Assembly (NCBI GenBank): GCA_022820995.1
Contig: JAJEEM010000053.1
Coordinates: 17,680 to 81,679 of the forward strand
Source of the DNA: Gemmatimonadota bacterium
GTDB taxonomy: Bacteria; Gemmatimonadota; Gemmatimonadetes; Palauibacterales; Palauibacteraceae
DNA: 64,000 bases
Direction: 5' to 3'
Position numbers and translations under genes: made by a program. The notes below the pieces were generated by a model. That model did not search any database. It saw only the letters and a list, made by a program, of their open reading frames with translations, and was not told the DNA's origin. This document shows, one piece after another, positions 8,611 to 16,689 of this stretch (its first letter is position 1; each line of letters starts with the position of its first letter).

Positions 8611-9882
8611 ATGAACCGTCACGTTCGGGGCCTCGGGCTTGTCATGGCGATCGGGATCGCGTCGTCGGCCTGCGGGGAGCCATCGCTGCCACCCCTCGCC
8701 TCGGCCGAGGCGGCGGCCGCGTTCGAGGCGTGCAGCGAGTTGGCGTGGGAGGAGAAGCAGGCATGCTATGAAGCACGGCTCCTCGACGAACTCGACGCGG
8801 CCGGGACAGTTGCGGCGCTGGAGATGCTCGAGTCGCTGGCCGTCGCGGATCGGGCGGTTCGGGCGCAGTCCCATGTCCTCACGCACGCGATCGGCATCAA
8901 CGCCTACTCGCCCGGAGAGACCTTCACCGACGCCTTCGAGGAGTGCACGGAACTCTTCCAGTCGGGGTGCTACCACGGCGTCGTCCAGGCCTATTTCATC
9001 GCCACGGGCGAGCCGAATGCGGAGAAGGTCGCCGGGCTCTGCGCGCCCTACGAGGCGGACCCCGCCGACCGCTGGTTGCTCTTCCAGTGCCTGCACGGTC
9101 TCGGACACGGTCTCACGATGTACTACGGCCACCACCTCCTCATGGCCCTCGAGGGCTGCGACCTGCTGACCACCGGATGGAACCGGAACTCGTGCTACGG
9201 CGGGGCGTTCATGGAGAACGTGGTCAATGTGATCGATCCTCATCATCCGGCCGCTGAACTCGTGTCCGGCGGGACGACCATGGAGGGCGGGGCAAGCGAG
9301 GCGGCGGAAGCGTCGGAGCACGGCGCGGGCGCGCACGGCCACGGGACGATGGCGATGGCCGAGGGCGTCGAACCCTTCGAGCCGCTCCGTGCCGACGACC
9401 CGCACTATCCCTGCTCGATCCTGGACGAGCGGTACCTTACCTCCTGTTACCAGATGCAGACGTCCGCCATGCTCTGGCACAACGACGGGGACATCGCGGA
9501 CGCAGCCTCCTCCTGTCTCGACGCGCCGGACGCCTGGCGAGACGACTGCTTCGTGAGCCTCGGCCGCGACATCAGCGGCCGCACGCTTCTGGATGAAGAC
9601 GATGCGCACCGCGAATGTCGGAAGTCGCCGGCGGACCACCGCGAGTGGTGCTACGTGGGCGTCGTCAGGAACTTCGTGGACGTGACCGCGACGACCGAGG
9701 CCGGATTCTCGTTCTGCCGCATCATCGAAGACGCGGCCAAGCCGCGGTGTCACGAAGCGATGGGAGAGGCACTGTACTCGCTCCATGCGGACGAAGCCGT
9801 GCGGCGCGAGGCGTGCGAGGCGTCGGAGACGGAGGAACTCGCGCTCCAGTGCCGGCGCGGCGCCCGCGTGCGCGCGGACTAG
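8611..9882 (+). CDS. cysteine-pair repeat lipoprotein of unknown function
   Basis: 423 residues from an ATG preceded by GGGAGAGAG. The signal peptide ends at a lipobox (SSAC), so the protein is predicted to be lipid-anchored. The mature chain holds about nine tandem units of form Cys-(7 to 15 residues)-Cys, most commonly ten residues between the cysteines, each followed by a short helix. Several carry His after the second Cys (CYHGVVQ, CLHGLGHG), and a HGLTMYYGHH segment and a His-rich linker (EHGAGAHGHG) could bind metal. I do not recognise an assigned family; it looks like a disulfide-clamped alpha-solenoid similar in architecture to Sel1/TPR repeats. It stops at a CTAG shared with the convergent gene. 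Confidence 0.75.
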   Translation: MNRHVRGLGLVMAIGIASSACGEPSLPPLASAEAAAAFEACSELAWEEKQACYEARLLDELDAAGTVAALEMLESLAVADRAVRAQSHVLTHAIGINAYSPGETFTDAFEECTELFQSGCYHGVVQAYFIATGEPNAEKVAGLCAPYEADPADRWLLFQCLHGLGHGLTMYYGHHLLMALEGCDLLTTGWNRNSCYGGAFMENVVNVIDPHHPAAELVSGGTTMEGGASEAAEASEHGAGAHGHGTMAMAEGVEPFEPLRADDPHYPCSILDERYLTSCYQMQTSAMLWHNDGDIADAASSCLDAPDAWRDDCFVSLGRDISGRTLLDEDDAHRECRKSPADHREWCYVGVVRNFVDVTATTEAGFSFCRIIEDAAKPRCHEAMGEALYSLHADEAVRREACEASETEELALQCRRGARVRAD

Positions 9883-10586
9883 CCCGAACCCGACCGGCCG
9901 GCAGCCCGTGGCCGCCGGCCGTTCCCGCCGCCTCTCGCTGCGCGCATGAAGCGCCGGAGCAGCCTCTCGTCGAGTCGCCCGTCCGTTCGCACTCCCGAGC
10001 AGACGTCCACGCCGAACGGACGAACCGCGCGCAGAGCCGTGGCCACGTTCGCCGGCCGGAGGCCTCCCGCGAGGTAGACCGGGCAGTCGACCCGCTCGAC
10101 GATCGCGCGGCTGTGCCTCCAGTCGTGAACGCGGCCGGTGCCCCCGAGTTGCCGCACGGCGAGGTCCGGGTCGCCCGAGTCGAGCAGGACGGCGTCGACG
10201 AGCGGCGCCGCCGCGACGGCCTCCTCCACCGAGTCCTCTCCCCGGACGTGGACGACCTGAACGAGCGAGACGCCCGGCAGGAGCCGGCGCAGGCCGCGGA
10301 GCGCATCGGGCGCCAGCCGGTCCACGAGCTGGAGCGTGTCGGCCCCGGCGTCGCGCTGCTGGGCCGCGATCTCCTCCGGGTCGGTCCGCGAGGTGAGCAG
10401 GAAGGTCGCGACGCCGCGCGGGGCCCCGGCCGCGATGCGCCGGATCGCGGCGTCATCGATGACCCCCGGTCCGCTCGGCATCGCGGAGACGAGCCCGATC
10501 GCCGTCGCCCCGTTACGGGCGGCGAGCGCGGCCTCCTCGGGACTCCCGATGCAGCAGATCTTGACCGCGGGCTTCCGTTGACTCAG
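9879..10586 (-). CDS. trpF: phosphoribosylanthranilate isomerase (TrpF)-like TIM barrel
   Basis: 235 residues in a TrpF frame: KICC near residue 9 (canonical KICG, with the catalytic Cys kept), LDSGD near 130 (general-acid Asp position), GGTGRVHDW, AGGLRPANV and GVDVCSGV, all in TrpF order. TrpF isomerises phosphoribosylanthranilate to CdRP in tryptophan synthesis. There is no trp operon around it; it follows a dipeptide epimerase, so a paralogous role is possible. No ATG, GTG or TTG occurs in frame before the conserved KICC block; a CTG at 10586 forms a CTGA overlap with the upstream stop, matching the NTGA overlaps seen elsewhere in the window. Confidence 0.82.
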   Translation of the reverse strand: MSQRKPAVKICCIGSPEEAALAARNGATAIGLVSAMPSGPGVIDDAAIRRIAAGAPRGVATFLLTSRTDPEEIAAQQRDAGADTLQLVDRLAPDALRGLRRLLPGVSLVQVVHVRGEDSVEEAVAAAPLVDAVLLDSGDPDLAVRQLGGTGRVHDWRHSRAIVERVDCPVYLAGGLRPANVATALRAVRPFGVDVCSGVRTDGRLDERLLRRFMRAARGGGNGRRPRAAGRSGSG

Positions 10587-11620
10587 GCCGGCGCCCCCGT
10601 GGCTGCCCGCTCCACGCCGAGCCCGGGACGGTCGGGAAGGACGATTCGACCCTCCTCGAGATGCGGGCCGGTGAACGGATCGGAACGGAGGAGCGCGGCG
10701 CCGTCCAGGTCCGCGTAGTCCACGAGCGAGGCGAGGTGCGCCGCGGGCGCGATCCCGAGGCTCGTCTCCAGCATGCATCCGAGCATGACCGAGAGGCCGC
10801 ACGCGCGCGCGGTGTGAACCATGCGGAGCGCCTCCCTCGGACCCCCACACTTCGCGAGCTTGATGTTGATGCCGTCGACAAGGCCGTCGAGTCGCGGGAT
10901 GTCGCTCGCCACGATGCTCGACTCGTCCACGACGATGGGGAGCACCGCCCGCGAGCGGACGAAGGCCAGCTCGTCGTTCTCCGTCGGCGGAAGAGGCTGC
11001 TCGACGAACTCCACCCCGTACTCGGCGCACATTGCGATCCCCTCGATGGCTTCCGCGGGAGTCCATGCCGCGTTCGCGTCCACGCGCAGGACCTTGTCGG
11101 GCGCCGCGCCGCGGACGGCGCTCAGCCGCGCTTCGTCATCGTCGCTTCCGAGCTTGATCTTGAGGATGGGCCACGCTTCGGCCTCGCGCGTCTTCCGGGC
11201 CATGACTTCCGGAGCGTCGATCCCGATCGTGAACGAACTGAGCGGCGCGTCGGCCGGATCCAGGCCCCAGAGCCTCCAGAGCGGAAGCCCCGCCCGCTTT
11301 CCGACCCAGTCGTGAAGCGCCGACGAGATCGCGCAGCGGGCCGACCCGTTGCGGCCGAGGAGGCTCGCGAGGTCCCGCTCGATGTTCTCGAGCCGGAAGG
11401 GGTCTTCCACCTCCTCGATGCGGGGGGCCAGCTTTCTCAGCGCGGCCTCCACCGTATCCGCCGTCTCCCCGTAGTACCCGGACGGATCCGCCTCGCCCCA
11501 GCCCTCGATCCCCTCGTGCTCCAGCCGCACCCACACCAGGTCGTCGCCGGTCTTCACGCCGCGGCTGATTCCGAAGGGGTGCGCCGTCTCGACGTGGAAC
11601 GGCTCCCATGAGATTTTCAC
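10583..11620 (-). CDS. dipeptide epimerase (enolase superfamily, L-Ala-D/L-Glu epimerase-like)
   Basis: 345 residues with the muconate-lactonising-enzyme subgroup layout. The acid/base pair is Lys in LKIKLG (154/156) and Lys in NIKLAKCGG (253/256); Mg2+ ligands are Asp180 in VDANAAW, Glu206 in FVEQP and Asp231 in VDESS. The family epimerises the second residue of dipeptides, most often L-Ala-D-Glu from recycled murein, but specificity varies. Coupling to an M24 peptidase (GTGA overlap at 11617-11620) and to an acylpolyamine/HDAC-like deacetylase argues for peptide catabolism or murein-peptide recycling. The start is GTG. Confidence 0.92.
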   Translation of the reverse strand: MKISWEPFHVETAHPFGISRGVKTGDDLVWVRLEHEGIEGWGEADPSGYYGETADTVEAALRKLAPRIEEVEDPFRLENIERDLASLLGRNGSARCAISSALHDWVGKRAGLPLWRLWGLDPADAPLSSFTIGIDAPEVMARKTREAEAWPILKIKLGSDDDEARLSAVRGAAPDKVLRVDANAAWTPAEAIEGIAMCAEYGVEFVEQPLPPTENDELAFVRSRAVLPIVVDESSIVASDIPRLDGLVDGINIKLAKCGGPREALRMVHTARACGLSVMLGCMLETSLGIAPAAHLASLVDYADLDGAALLRSDPFTGPHLEEGRIVLPDRPGLGVERAATGAPA

Positions 11621-12852
11621 GTTCCGGTCGTCCGCCAGAGGTTGTACTGGATGCGGGACGGAGTGACTTCGGGCCCATCCTCGCGCATGTAGACGTCAAT
11701 TTCCGTCCGGTGGCCGAAGCGACCCTCCAGGTAGACGCCGGGCTCGACGGAAAAGCCGACGCCCGCCACGAGCCGCCGGTCGTCCCGCATCTCGATGCTG
11801 TCCAGGGTGGGTCCGACGCCGTGGATTTCGCGGTCGATCCCGTGCCCCGTGCGATGGAAGATGGCGTCCGCGTATCCGCGCGCGATGAGCGCCTCCCGGG
11901 CCGCCCGGTCCGCGTCCGCACCGGTGGCGCCCGGATCCTCCCGGATGACGTCGACCGCCGCGTCGCGGGCCGCGACGACCGCGTCCCAGGCCGCGATCAC
12001 GTCGGCGGGCGGCTCCGGGCCGAGGAAACCCATCCATGTCTGGTCGGCGAAGACGGCGTCGGGTTCCCCGGCCACGCGCCCCCACAGATCCACCATGAAC
12101 ACCTGGTCCGCCGTCAGAGCGGACGATCCCTCGGCCCGGGGTTCGTAGTGCGGCTTGGCGGCGTTGGGGCCCACCGCGACGATCGTGTCGGTCTCCGTGA
12201 GACCCTCGGCGCGCAGGCGCGCCCGGATCCACTCGGCGAGGTCGTGCTCCGTGACCGGGGTCGGCTCGCCGGAGGCGTCGAAGGCGGCGGCCGTTCCGGG
12301 ATCCGCCTCGGGCGTGAGCCCCGCCGCTCGCACGGCCAGCTCGAACGCGGTCCGCGCGGTCCGCGCCAGGATCTCGGCCGCCTCGTGGTGCAGCGCGTGC
12401 CCGCGCGCGCCCCACTGCGCCGCCGTCCCGGAGATCAGCTCCACCGAACTGACCACCCGGGGGCCGAGCGACTCGACGAGCTCGACGACGCCGGCGGGGA
12501 CGTGGTCCACGTACGGGATCGAGTCCCGGGGGCTCACCTCCATCGCGACCGTATCCGTGCCCTGCAGCATCTCGCGCAGCGCCGTCTCCATCTCATCCCG
12601 GCCGACGTAGCTCGTGAGCGTGTGAGGCCACCCGTCCCATCCGGACACCTCGATCTTCTGGACGAGCGCGTGCGGCGTCCGCCCCGGCTCGATGAGGACG
12701 AAATACCGGCGCTTCTGGCCCTCGGGCAGGCCGACGAGGTGCGCCGCCAGCGGATTGAGCGCACGGAAGTCGTACAGCAGCCAGGCGTCGATCTTCTGTC
12801 GTTCGAGCTCCCGGGAAGCGGTCTCCAGGAAGGTGGCGTCAAGGTCGGGCAA
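11617..12852 (-). CDS. M24 family metallopeptidase (Xaa-Pro aminopeptidase-like)
   Basis: 411 residues. An N-terminal creatinase-type domain is followed by the pita-bread catalytic fold with the five metal ligands: Asp in MVDLWG, Asp in FADQTW, His in HRTGHGID, Glu in SVEPGVYLEG and Glu in TEIDVYM. These define the dinuclear-metal aminopeptidases that cleave N-terminal residues, typically ahead of proline. The start is TTG at 12852, supported by GAGGAG six bases upstream. It is the third gene of the sigma-HDAC-M24-epimerase-TrpF cluster and overlaps the epimerase start by four bases. It has no signal peptide, so it acts in the cytoplasm. Confidence 0.92.
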   Translation of the reverse strand: MPDLDATFLETASRELERQKIDAWLLYDFRALNPLAAHLVGLPEGQKRRYFVLIEPGRTPHALVQKIEVSGWDGWPHTLTSYVGRDEMETALREMLQGTDTVAMEVSPRDSIPYVDHVPAGVVELVESLGPRVVSSVELISGTAAQWGARGHALHHEAAEILARTARTAFELAVRAAGLTPEADPGTAAAFDASGEPTPVTEHDLAEWIRARLRAEGLTETDTIVAVGPNAAKPHYEPRAEGSSALTADQVFMVDLWGRVAGEPDAVFADQTWMGFLGPEPPADVIAAWDAVVAARDAAVDVIREDPGATGADADRAAREALIARGYADAIFHRTGHGIDREIHGVGPTLDSIEMRDDRRLVAGVGFSVEPGVYLEGRFGHRTEIDVYMREDGPEVTPSRIQYNLWRTTGT

Positions 12853-12889
12853 GGGGGGCTCCTCTTCTGCGGGGCGCGCTCCCGGGCGG

Positions 12890-13858
12890 TCAGCCCGTGG
12901 CGTCGCGCAGGGCCGTCAGGTGCGAGACGACGTTGCGTCCCAGTTCGTCGGGATTGTAACCGCCCTCGAGGAAGGAGACCACGCGGTTTCGGGCCGTGGC
13001 CCGCGTCCGTCCGACGACCTCGTGCGTCAGGGTGTCGAAGTGCGCCGGGGTGAGGGTGAAGCCCCCCAGCGGATCCTCCGCCCCCGCGTCGAACCCGGCG
13101 GAGATGAGCGTGATGTCGGGCTCGAAGCGGGCCAGTGCCCGATCCACGCCCTCGAGCAGCGTCTCCACGTAACGCTGGGGCGGAAGCCCCCCGGGCATGG
13201 GGAGATTCAGCGTCGTCCCCTCCCCCGCTCCCCGGCCGCGTTGATCCGCGGACCCGGTGCCGGGGAAGAGAGGGTGCTCGTGCATCGAGAGGAAGAAGAC
13301 CGAGGGATCGTCGTAGAAGATGTCCTGGGTCCCGTTTCCGTGGTGCACGTCCCAGTCCACGATCAGAACCCGCTCGACTTCCGGCCTGGCCAGGGCGTGG
13401 CGGGCGGCCACGGCGATGTGGTTGAAGAGGCAGAAGCCCATGGCCCGGTCCGGCGTCGCGTGGTGTCCCGGCGGGCGCACGGCGCAGAAAGCCGCTCGGC
13501 ACGTTCCGTCGAGGACCGCGTCCACCGCCGCGACCCCGCACCCGGACGCGGCGACGGCGGCGTCCCAGCTTCCCGGCGAGACCGGCGTATCGGGATCGAT
13601 CCGCACGATCCCTCCGCTCTCGACGGACCGGTCGCAGATCGCCCGCACCCGTTCCACGTGTCCCGGCGTGTGGGCCCGCTCCAGGTGGGCGATTTCGGCC
13701 GCGGGCGGCATGACGGGGAGGACGTCCTCGTGAAGCTCGGGCAGCGCCCGCTCGAGCGCGCCCATCACGGCGCGGAGCCGTCCCTGGTGCTCCGGGTGAC
13801 CCCAGCCCGTGTCGTGCCGGCTGCAGTCAGGATGCTGAAACAGACCCAGACGCTTCAG
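12890..13858 (-). CDS. histone deacetylase family protein (acetylpolyamine amidohydrolase-like), non-AUG start
   Basis: 322 residues counted from CTG 13858. Arginase/deacetylase fold motifs are RPPGHHA (catalytic His pair), DWDVHHGNGTQ (Zn ligands Asp and His), and SAGFDAG plus FLEGGY near the C-terminus. Bacterial members deacetylate acetylpolyamines or other acetylamides. The family's N-terminal block, here LFQHPDCSRHDTGWGHPE, lies upstream of the first ATG (13768), yet no ATG/GTG/TTG precedes it after the sigma-factor stop. CTG 13858 has GAGG eight bases upstream and is my start choice. Beginning at 13768 would remove 30 conserved residues. The frame is the same as the upstream sigma gene, separated only by its TAG. 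Confidence 0.88.
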   Translation of the reverse strand: MKRLGLFQHPDCSRHDTGWGHPEHQGRLRAVMGALERALPELHEDVLPVMPPAAEIAHLERAHTPGHVERVRAICDRSVESGGIVRIDPDTPVSPGSWDAAVAASGCGVAAVDAVLDGTCRAAFCAVRPPGHHATPDRAMGFCLFNHIAVAARHALARPEVERVLIVDWDVHHGNGTQDIFYDDPSVFFLSMHEHPLFPGTGSADQRGRGAGEGTTLNLPMPGGLPPQRYVETLLEGVDRALARFEPDITLISAGFDAGAEDPLGGFTLTPAHFDTLTHEVVGRTRATARNRVVSFLEGGYNPDELGRNVVSHLTALRDATG

Positions 13859-13873
13859 CGCCGCCGCCTCGGG

Positions 13874-14713
13874 CTAGGTCGCGAAGGTCGCGAGGCTCTG
13901 TCCCTCGGGGCCTTCCCGCAACTCACGGAGCGCTCGATCCCGGAGCTGCCGGACGCGTTCGCGCGTCACGCCCAGCAGGCGACCGATCTGCTCCAGAGTG
14001 TGGGGGTCTTCTCCCTGCAGTCCGTAGTACAGCCGGACGACGCGCGCGTCCCGTGGCCGCAGGCGCCGCAGGCCGTCGGCGATGTGCCGCTTCAGCAGGC
14101 GCCGTTCGACGACTTCCTCGACATCCGTCTCGTCCGCGAGGAACCGCTCCGCGAGGTCGCTGTCGTCGTCGGTCCCGACCCGCGCGTCGAGTCGCACTTC
14201 GTGCGCGTTCAGCCTCCGCAGCAGCCCGACCGTGGGGATCGTCAGCCCCGTCTCGGCCGCGAGTTCCCGATCGTTCGGCTCACGGTCCAGGGTCTGACGC
14301 AGTTCGCCCCGCGCACGGATCATGCGCGCGAGCTCCGTCGCCCGATTGAGCGGCACCCGCACGGGCCTGCCCTGCTTCGCGATCGCGGACAGGATCGCCT
14401 GGCGAATCCACCACACGGCGTAGCTGATGAACTTCACGCCGTGGTCCGGGTCGAACTTCCGCGCCGCGATGACCAGGCCGACGTTCCCCTCCTGAATGAG
14501 GTCGAGGAAGCTCAGTCCCTTGTTGCGGTAACGTCGGGCGATGGAGATGACGAAGCGCAAATTCGCGCGGATGAGGCGGTCGAGGGCGGACGCGTCGCCG
14601 CCGCGAGCGGAGCGGGCGGTCTCACGTTCCTCGGTGGGGCTCAGGAGCGGATAACGACCCAGTTCCTCGAGGTAGCGTTCGAGGATGTTGGGCGACAAAC
14701 CCTCGCGATCCAT
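13874..14713 (-). CDS. RNA polymerase sigma-70 family factor (RpoD/RpoS-like, group 2)
   Basis: 279 residues. There is no region 1.1; region 1.2 (ILERYLEELGRYPLLSPTEE) is followed by region 2 (ANLRFVISIARRY, DLIQEGNVGL, ISYAVWWIRQAI), region 3 and region 4 (HTLEQIGRLLGVTRERVRQ). Full region 2.4/4.2 conservation makes it a primary-like, probably stationary-phase or stress sigma factor recognising -10/-35 promoters. The start is ATG with GGAGGGAG upstream. It ends in TAG immediately before, and in frame with, the HDAC-like gene, so the two are probably cotranscribed. Confidence 0.93.
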   Translation of the reverse strand: MDREGLSPNILERYLEELGRYPLLSPTEERETARSARGGDASALDRLIRANLRFVISIARRYRNKGLSFLDLIQEGNVGLVIAARKFDPDHGVKFISYAVWWIRQAILSAIAKQGRPVRVPLNRATELARMIRARGELRQTLDREPNDRELAAETGLTIPTVGLLRRLNAHEVRLDARVGTDDDSDLAERFLADETDVEEVVERRLLKRHIADGLRRLRPRDARVVRLYYGLQGEDPHTLEQIGRLLGVTRERVRQLRDRALRELREGPEGQSLATFAT

Positions 14714-14826
14714 CGCAAACTCCCTCCCTTTCCGGGCCACGCACGAACCATCGGTCGCTACGTCAAAGCTAGTGCGACGGGGCGCGCCCGCAAATCTGCC
14801 GTCAGGTCCGCGGCCAGCGGAGCCCC

Positions 14827-15630
14827 CTAGAAGCGGCCCCGGGCGCGTTCGCGGGCGGGGAGGACTTCGAGGCAGGTCGTCCACCAACCCGTGAGGATCG
14901 TCTCCACGAACTCCTCCGGCAGTTCTTCGTCGCGCATCTCGTCTGCGAGGCGTTCGTGATCGTAGTCCACGGGCACGAACTCGAGGGCCGGCGGCGCCTT
15001 CGCGGCGGCGCCGAAATCGAGAAGCGCGTACCACACCTCCGTCCGCCCGTCGTTCGCGGGCCGGCCCAGAACGCCGACGTTCGCGAAGAGCCCGCCGCCC
15101 GGCAGCGGGCGCTGCCACGGGATCCCGGTATGGGTCGCGAGCACGATGTCCGCCTCGTACTCGCGGGCGAGCCAGGCCAGGAACTGCGTCGAGGTGGCCG
15201 ATTCCCAGAGGAATTCGTTCATGCGCCGGGGGCTGCCGTGGCACATCAGCACCCGCGCGCCGCTCACCTCGAGGCGGATCTCGCCGGGGAGGCGGTCCAT
15301 CCAGCGGCGCCATCGCGCGTGTGTGTTCCGGAACGTGTAGCGGTACGAGAGCCGCGCGAAATGGTTGTCGCGCGGGTCGGTGTAGCCGCACTGGCAGTCT
15401 TCGAGGCCACGCGCGATCGAATCGTCGTAGTTCCCGCGCAGGACGCGCACATCGTGGTCGACGAGGAGCGGAAAGACGCGGTCCGGGTGGGGGCCGAACG
15501 CCCCCAGGTCGCCCAGGCAGTAGAGCGCTTCCGCCCCCCGGGCCCCGGCGTCCTCGATTGCGGCCGCAAGCGCGAGGTGGTTGCTGTAGACGCCGCCGAA
15601 GACCGCGATCCGGCGCGGTTCAGGAGACAT
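14827..15630 (-). CDS. metallophosphoesterase-family protein with altered metal site
   Basis: 267 residues with the calcineurin-like order GGVYSNHLAL, CLGDLGAFGP, RGNYDD, MCHGSP and ATHTGIP. Compared with the usual DxHxN, GDxxxxGP, GNHD, HGSP and GHTH, the first Asp-x-His is Gly-x-Tyr, GNHD is GNYD, and the last His pair is shifted. Several bimetal ligands are therefore missing, and catalysis is doubtful or altered. A CQCGYTDPRDNHFA segment near residue 80 looks family-specific. The gene overlaps the upstream radical SAM gene by 11 bp, so the two are translationally coupled and probably act together. Confidence 0.85.
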   Translation of the reverse strand: MSPEPRRIAVFGGVYSNHLALAAAIEDAGARGAEALYCLGDLGAFGPHPDRVFPLLVDHDVRVLRGNYDDSIARGLEDCQCGYTDPRDNHFARLSYRYTFRNTHARWRRWMDRLPGEIRLEVSGARVLMCHGSPRRMNEFLWESATSTQFLAWLAREYEADIVLATHTGIPWQRPLPGGGLFANVGVLGRPANDGRTEVWYALLDFGAAAKAPPALEFVPVDYDHERLADEMRDEELPEEFVETILTGWWTTCLEVLPARERARGRF

Positions 15631-16606
15631 CCTGCCCGATGCCCCCGTAATTCGAGCAGATCGCGCCGTGCAGCCAGCACGTGTAGCACGCGGACTCGTC
15701 GAGCCGCACCGGGCGGGACGCTTCCTCCAGCGTCGAACCCATGCGGGCCGCCGGCGTCTCGATGAGGATGGGACAGGCGTAGATGCCGCGGTTCGTCACC
15801 ACCCGGCTCGACGCGCAGAGCAACTGGTTCTCCTCGTACCCCTCCATCATCGCCTCCGTCACGCGCTCCTCGTCCGTGTACGGCCGGATGCGCGCCGCCT
15901 CGCGCCCGATGCGGAGCGACGGGAGGATCTTGAGCCGCGGGTTCTCGTACCCGAGCGCCCGCAGCCGCGCGACGAAGGCCTGTCGCACCTCCTCATCCCT
16001 TTCCGGTTCCCATACCTGCGTGGCGGTGATGATCGGAAGGAATCCCTCGGCGAGCAGCTTCCGGACGCCGTCCATCGCACGGTCGAAGGTGCCATCGCCC
16101 CGGATGGGGTCGTTCGTCTCGGGCGACGGCCCATCGAGGGACACGCGCATCTCGAGCGAGTAGCTCGCGGCGCGGGCCGTCCGGGCGATGGGCTTCAGGG
16201 CCCGCGCGGGGAGCAGAGTCCCGTTCGTCAGCACGGAAGCCGGTCCCCGCTCCAGGGTCCGTTCGAGCATGGCGGGAAGGTCGGGGTGCATGAAGGGCTC
16301 GCCGCCGGTGAAGTAGTACTCCTTGACGCCCCACTTCTCCGAGCGCCGGAGCCAGTCCTCGACCTCGGCGAGGGAGAGAAACTCGAAGCTGTCGTTGTCC
16401 GGGGCGCAGCTGATGAAGCAGTGGACGCAGCGCAGGTTGCAGATCGTCCCGGTCACCTGGAACCAGAGCGTATCCAGGTGGTCGAGGCGCACGAGGGGCG
16501 CCGCGCCGGCGGACCCGGCGCCGTTCGACGCGGACGGCGACGAGTGGATTCGTCGCGGGCGCGCGTTGTCTTGCCGTGGTTCGGTCGGCGGCGCCGATCC
16601 GTGCAT
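15620..16606 (-). CDS. radical SAM protein with Cys-rich C-terminus (SPASM/twitch-like)
   Basis: 328 residues. The radical SAM cluster motif CNLRCVHC is preceded by FQVTGTI, and a GGEPFMHPD motif follows for SAM binding. A C-terminal set of cysteines (CASS, ACPI, CYTCWLHGAIC) could hold one or two auxiliary Fe-S clusters, as in SPASM/twitch enzymes that modify peptides or small molecules. About 45 N-terminal residues before the barrel are low complexity. No precursor-peptide gene is evident nearby. Its stop lies inside the metallophosphoesterase-like gene, suggesting a two-protein module. The substrate is unknown. Confidence 0.9.
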   Translation of the reverse strand: MHGSAPPTEPRQDNARPRRIHSSPSASNGAGSAGAAPLVRLDHLDTLWFQVTGTICNLRCVHCFISCAPDNDSFEFLSLAEVEDWLRRSEKWGVKEYYFTGGEPFMHPDLPAMLERTLERGPASVLTNGTLLPARALKPIARTARAASYSLEMRVSLDGPSPETNDPIRGDGTFDRAMDGVRKLLAEGFLPIITATQVWEPERDEEVRQAFVARLRALGYENPRLKILPSLRIGREAARIRPYTDEERVTEAMMEGYEENQLLCASSRVVTNRGIYACPILIETPAARMGSTLEEASRPVRLDESACYTCWLHGAICSNYGGIGQDVS

Positions 16607-16689
16607 GAGATGAGCCTTTGCGGGGTTTCTGCCGTTGATCCTACCGCGAGCGCCGGGGCGCGCGCGACCGAGCGTCGAGCCGGCGACCT

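Noticed and set aside
15620..16606. Viperin-like antiviral radical SAM enzyme
   Set aside because: The Cys-rich C-terminus and the partner gene do not resemble viperins, and no nucleotide kinase is adjacent.
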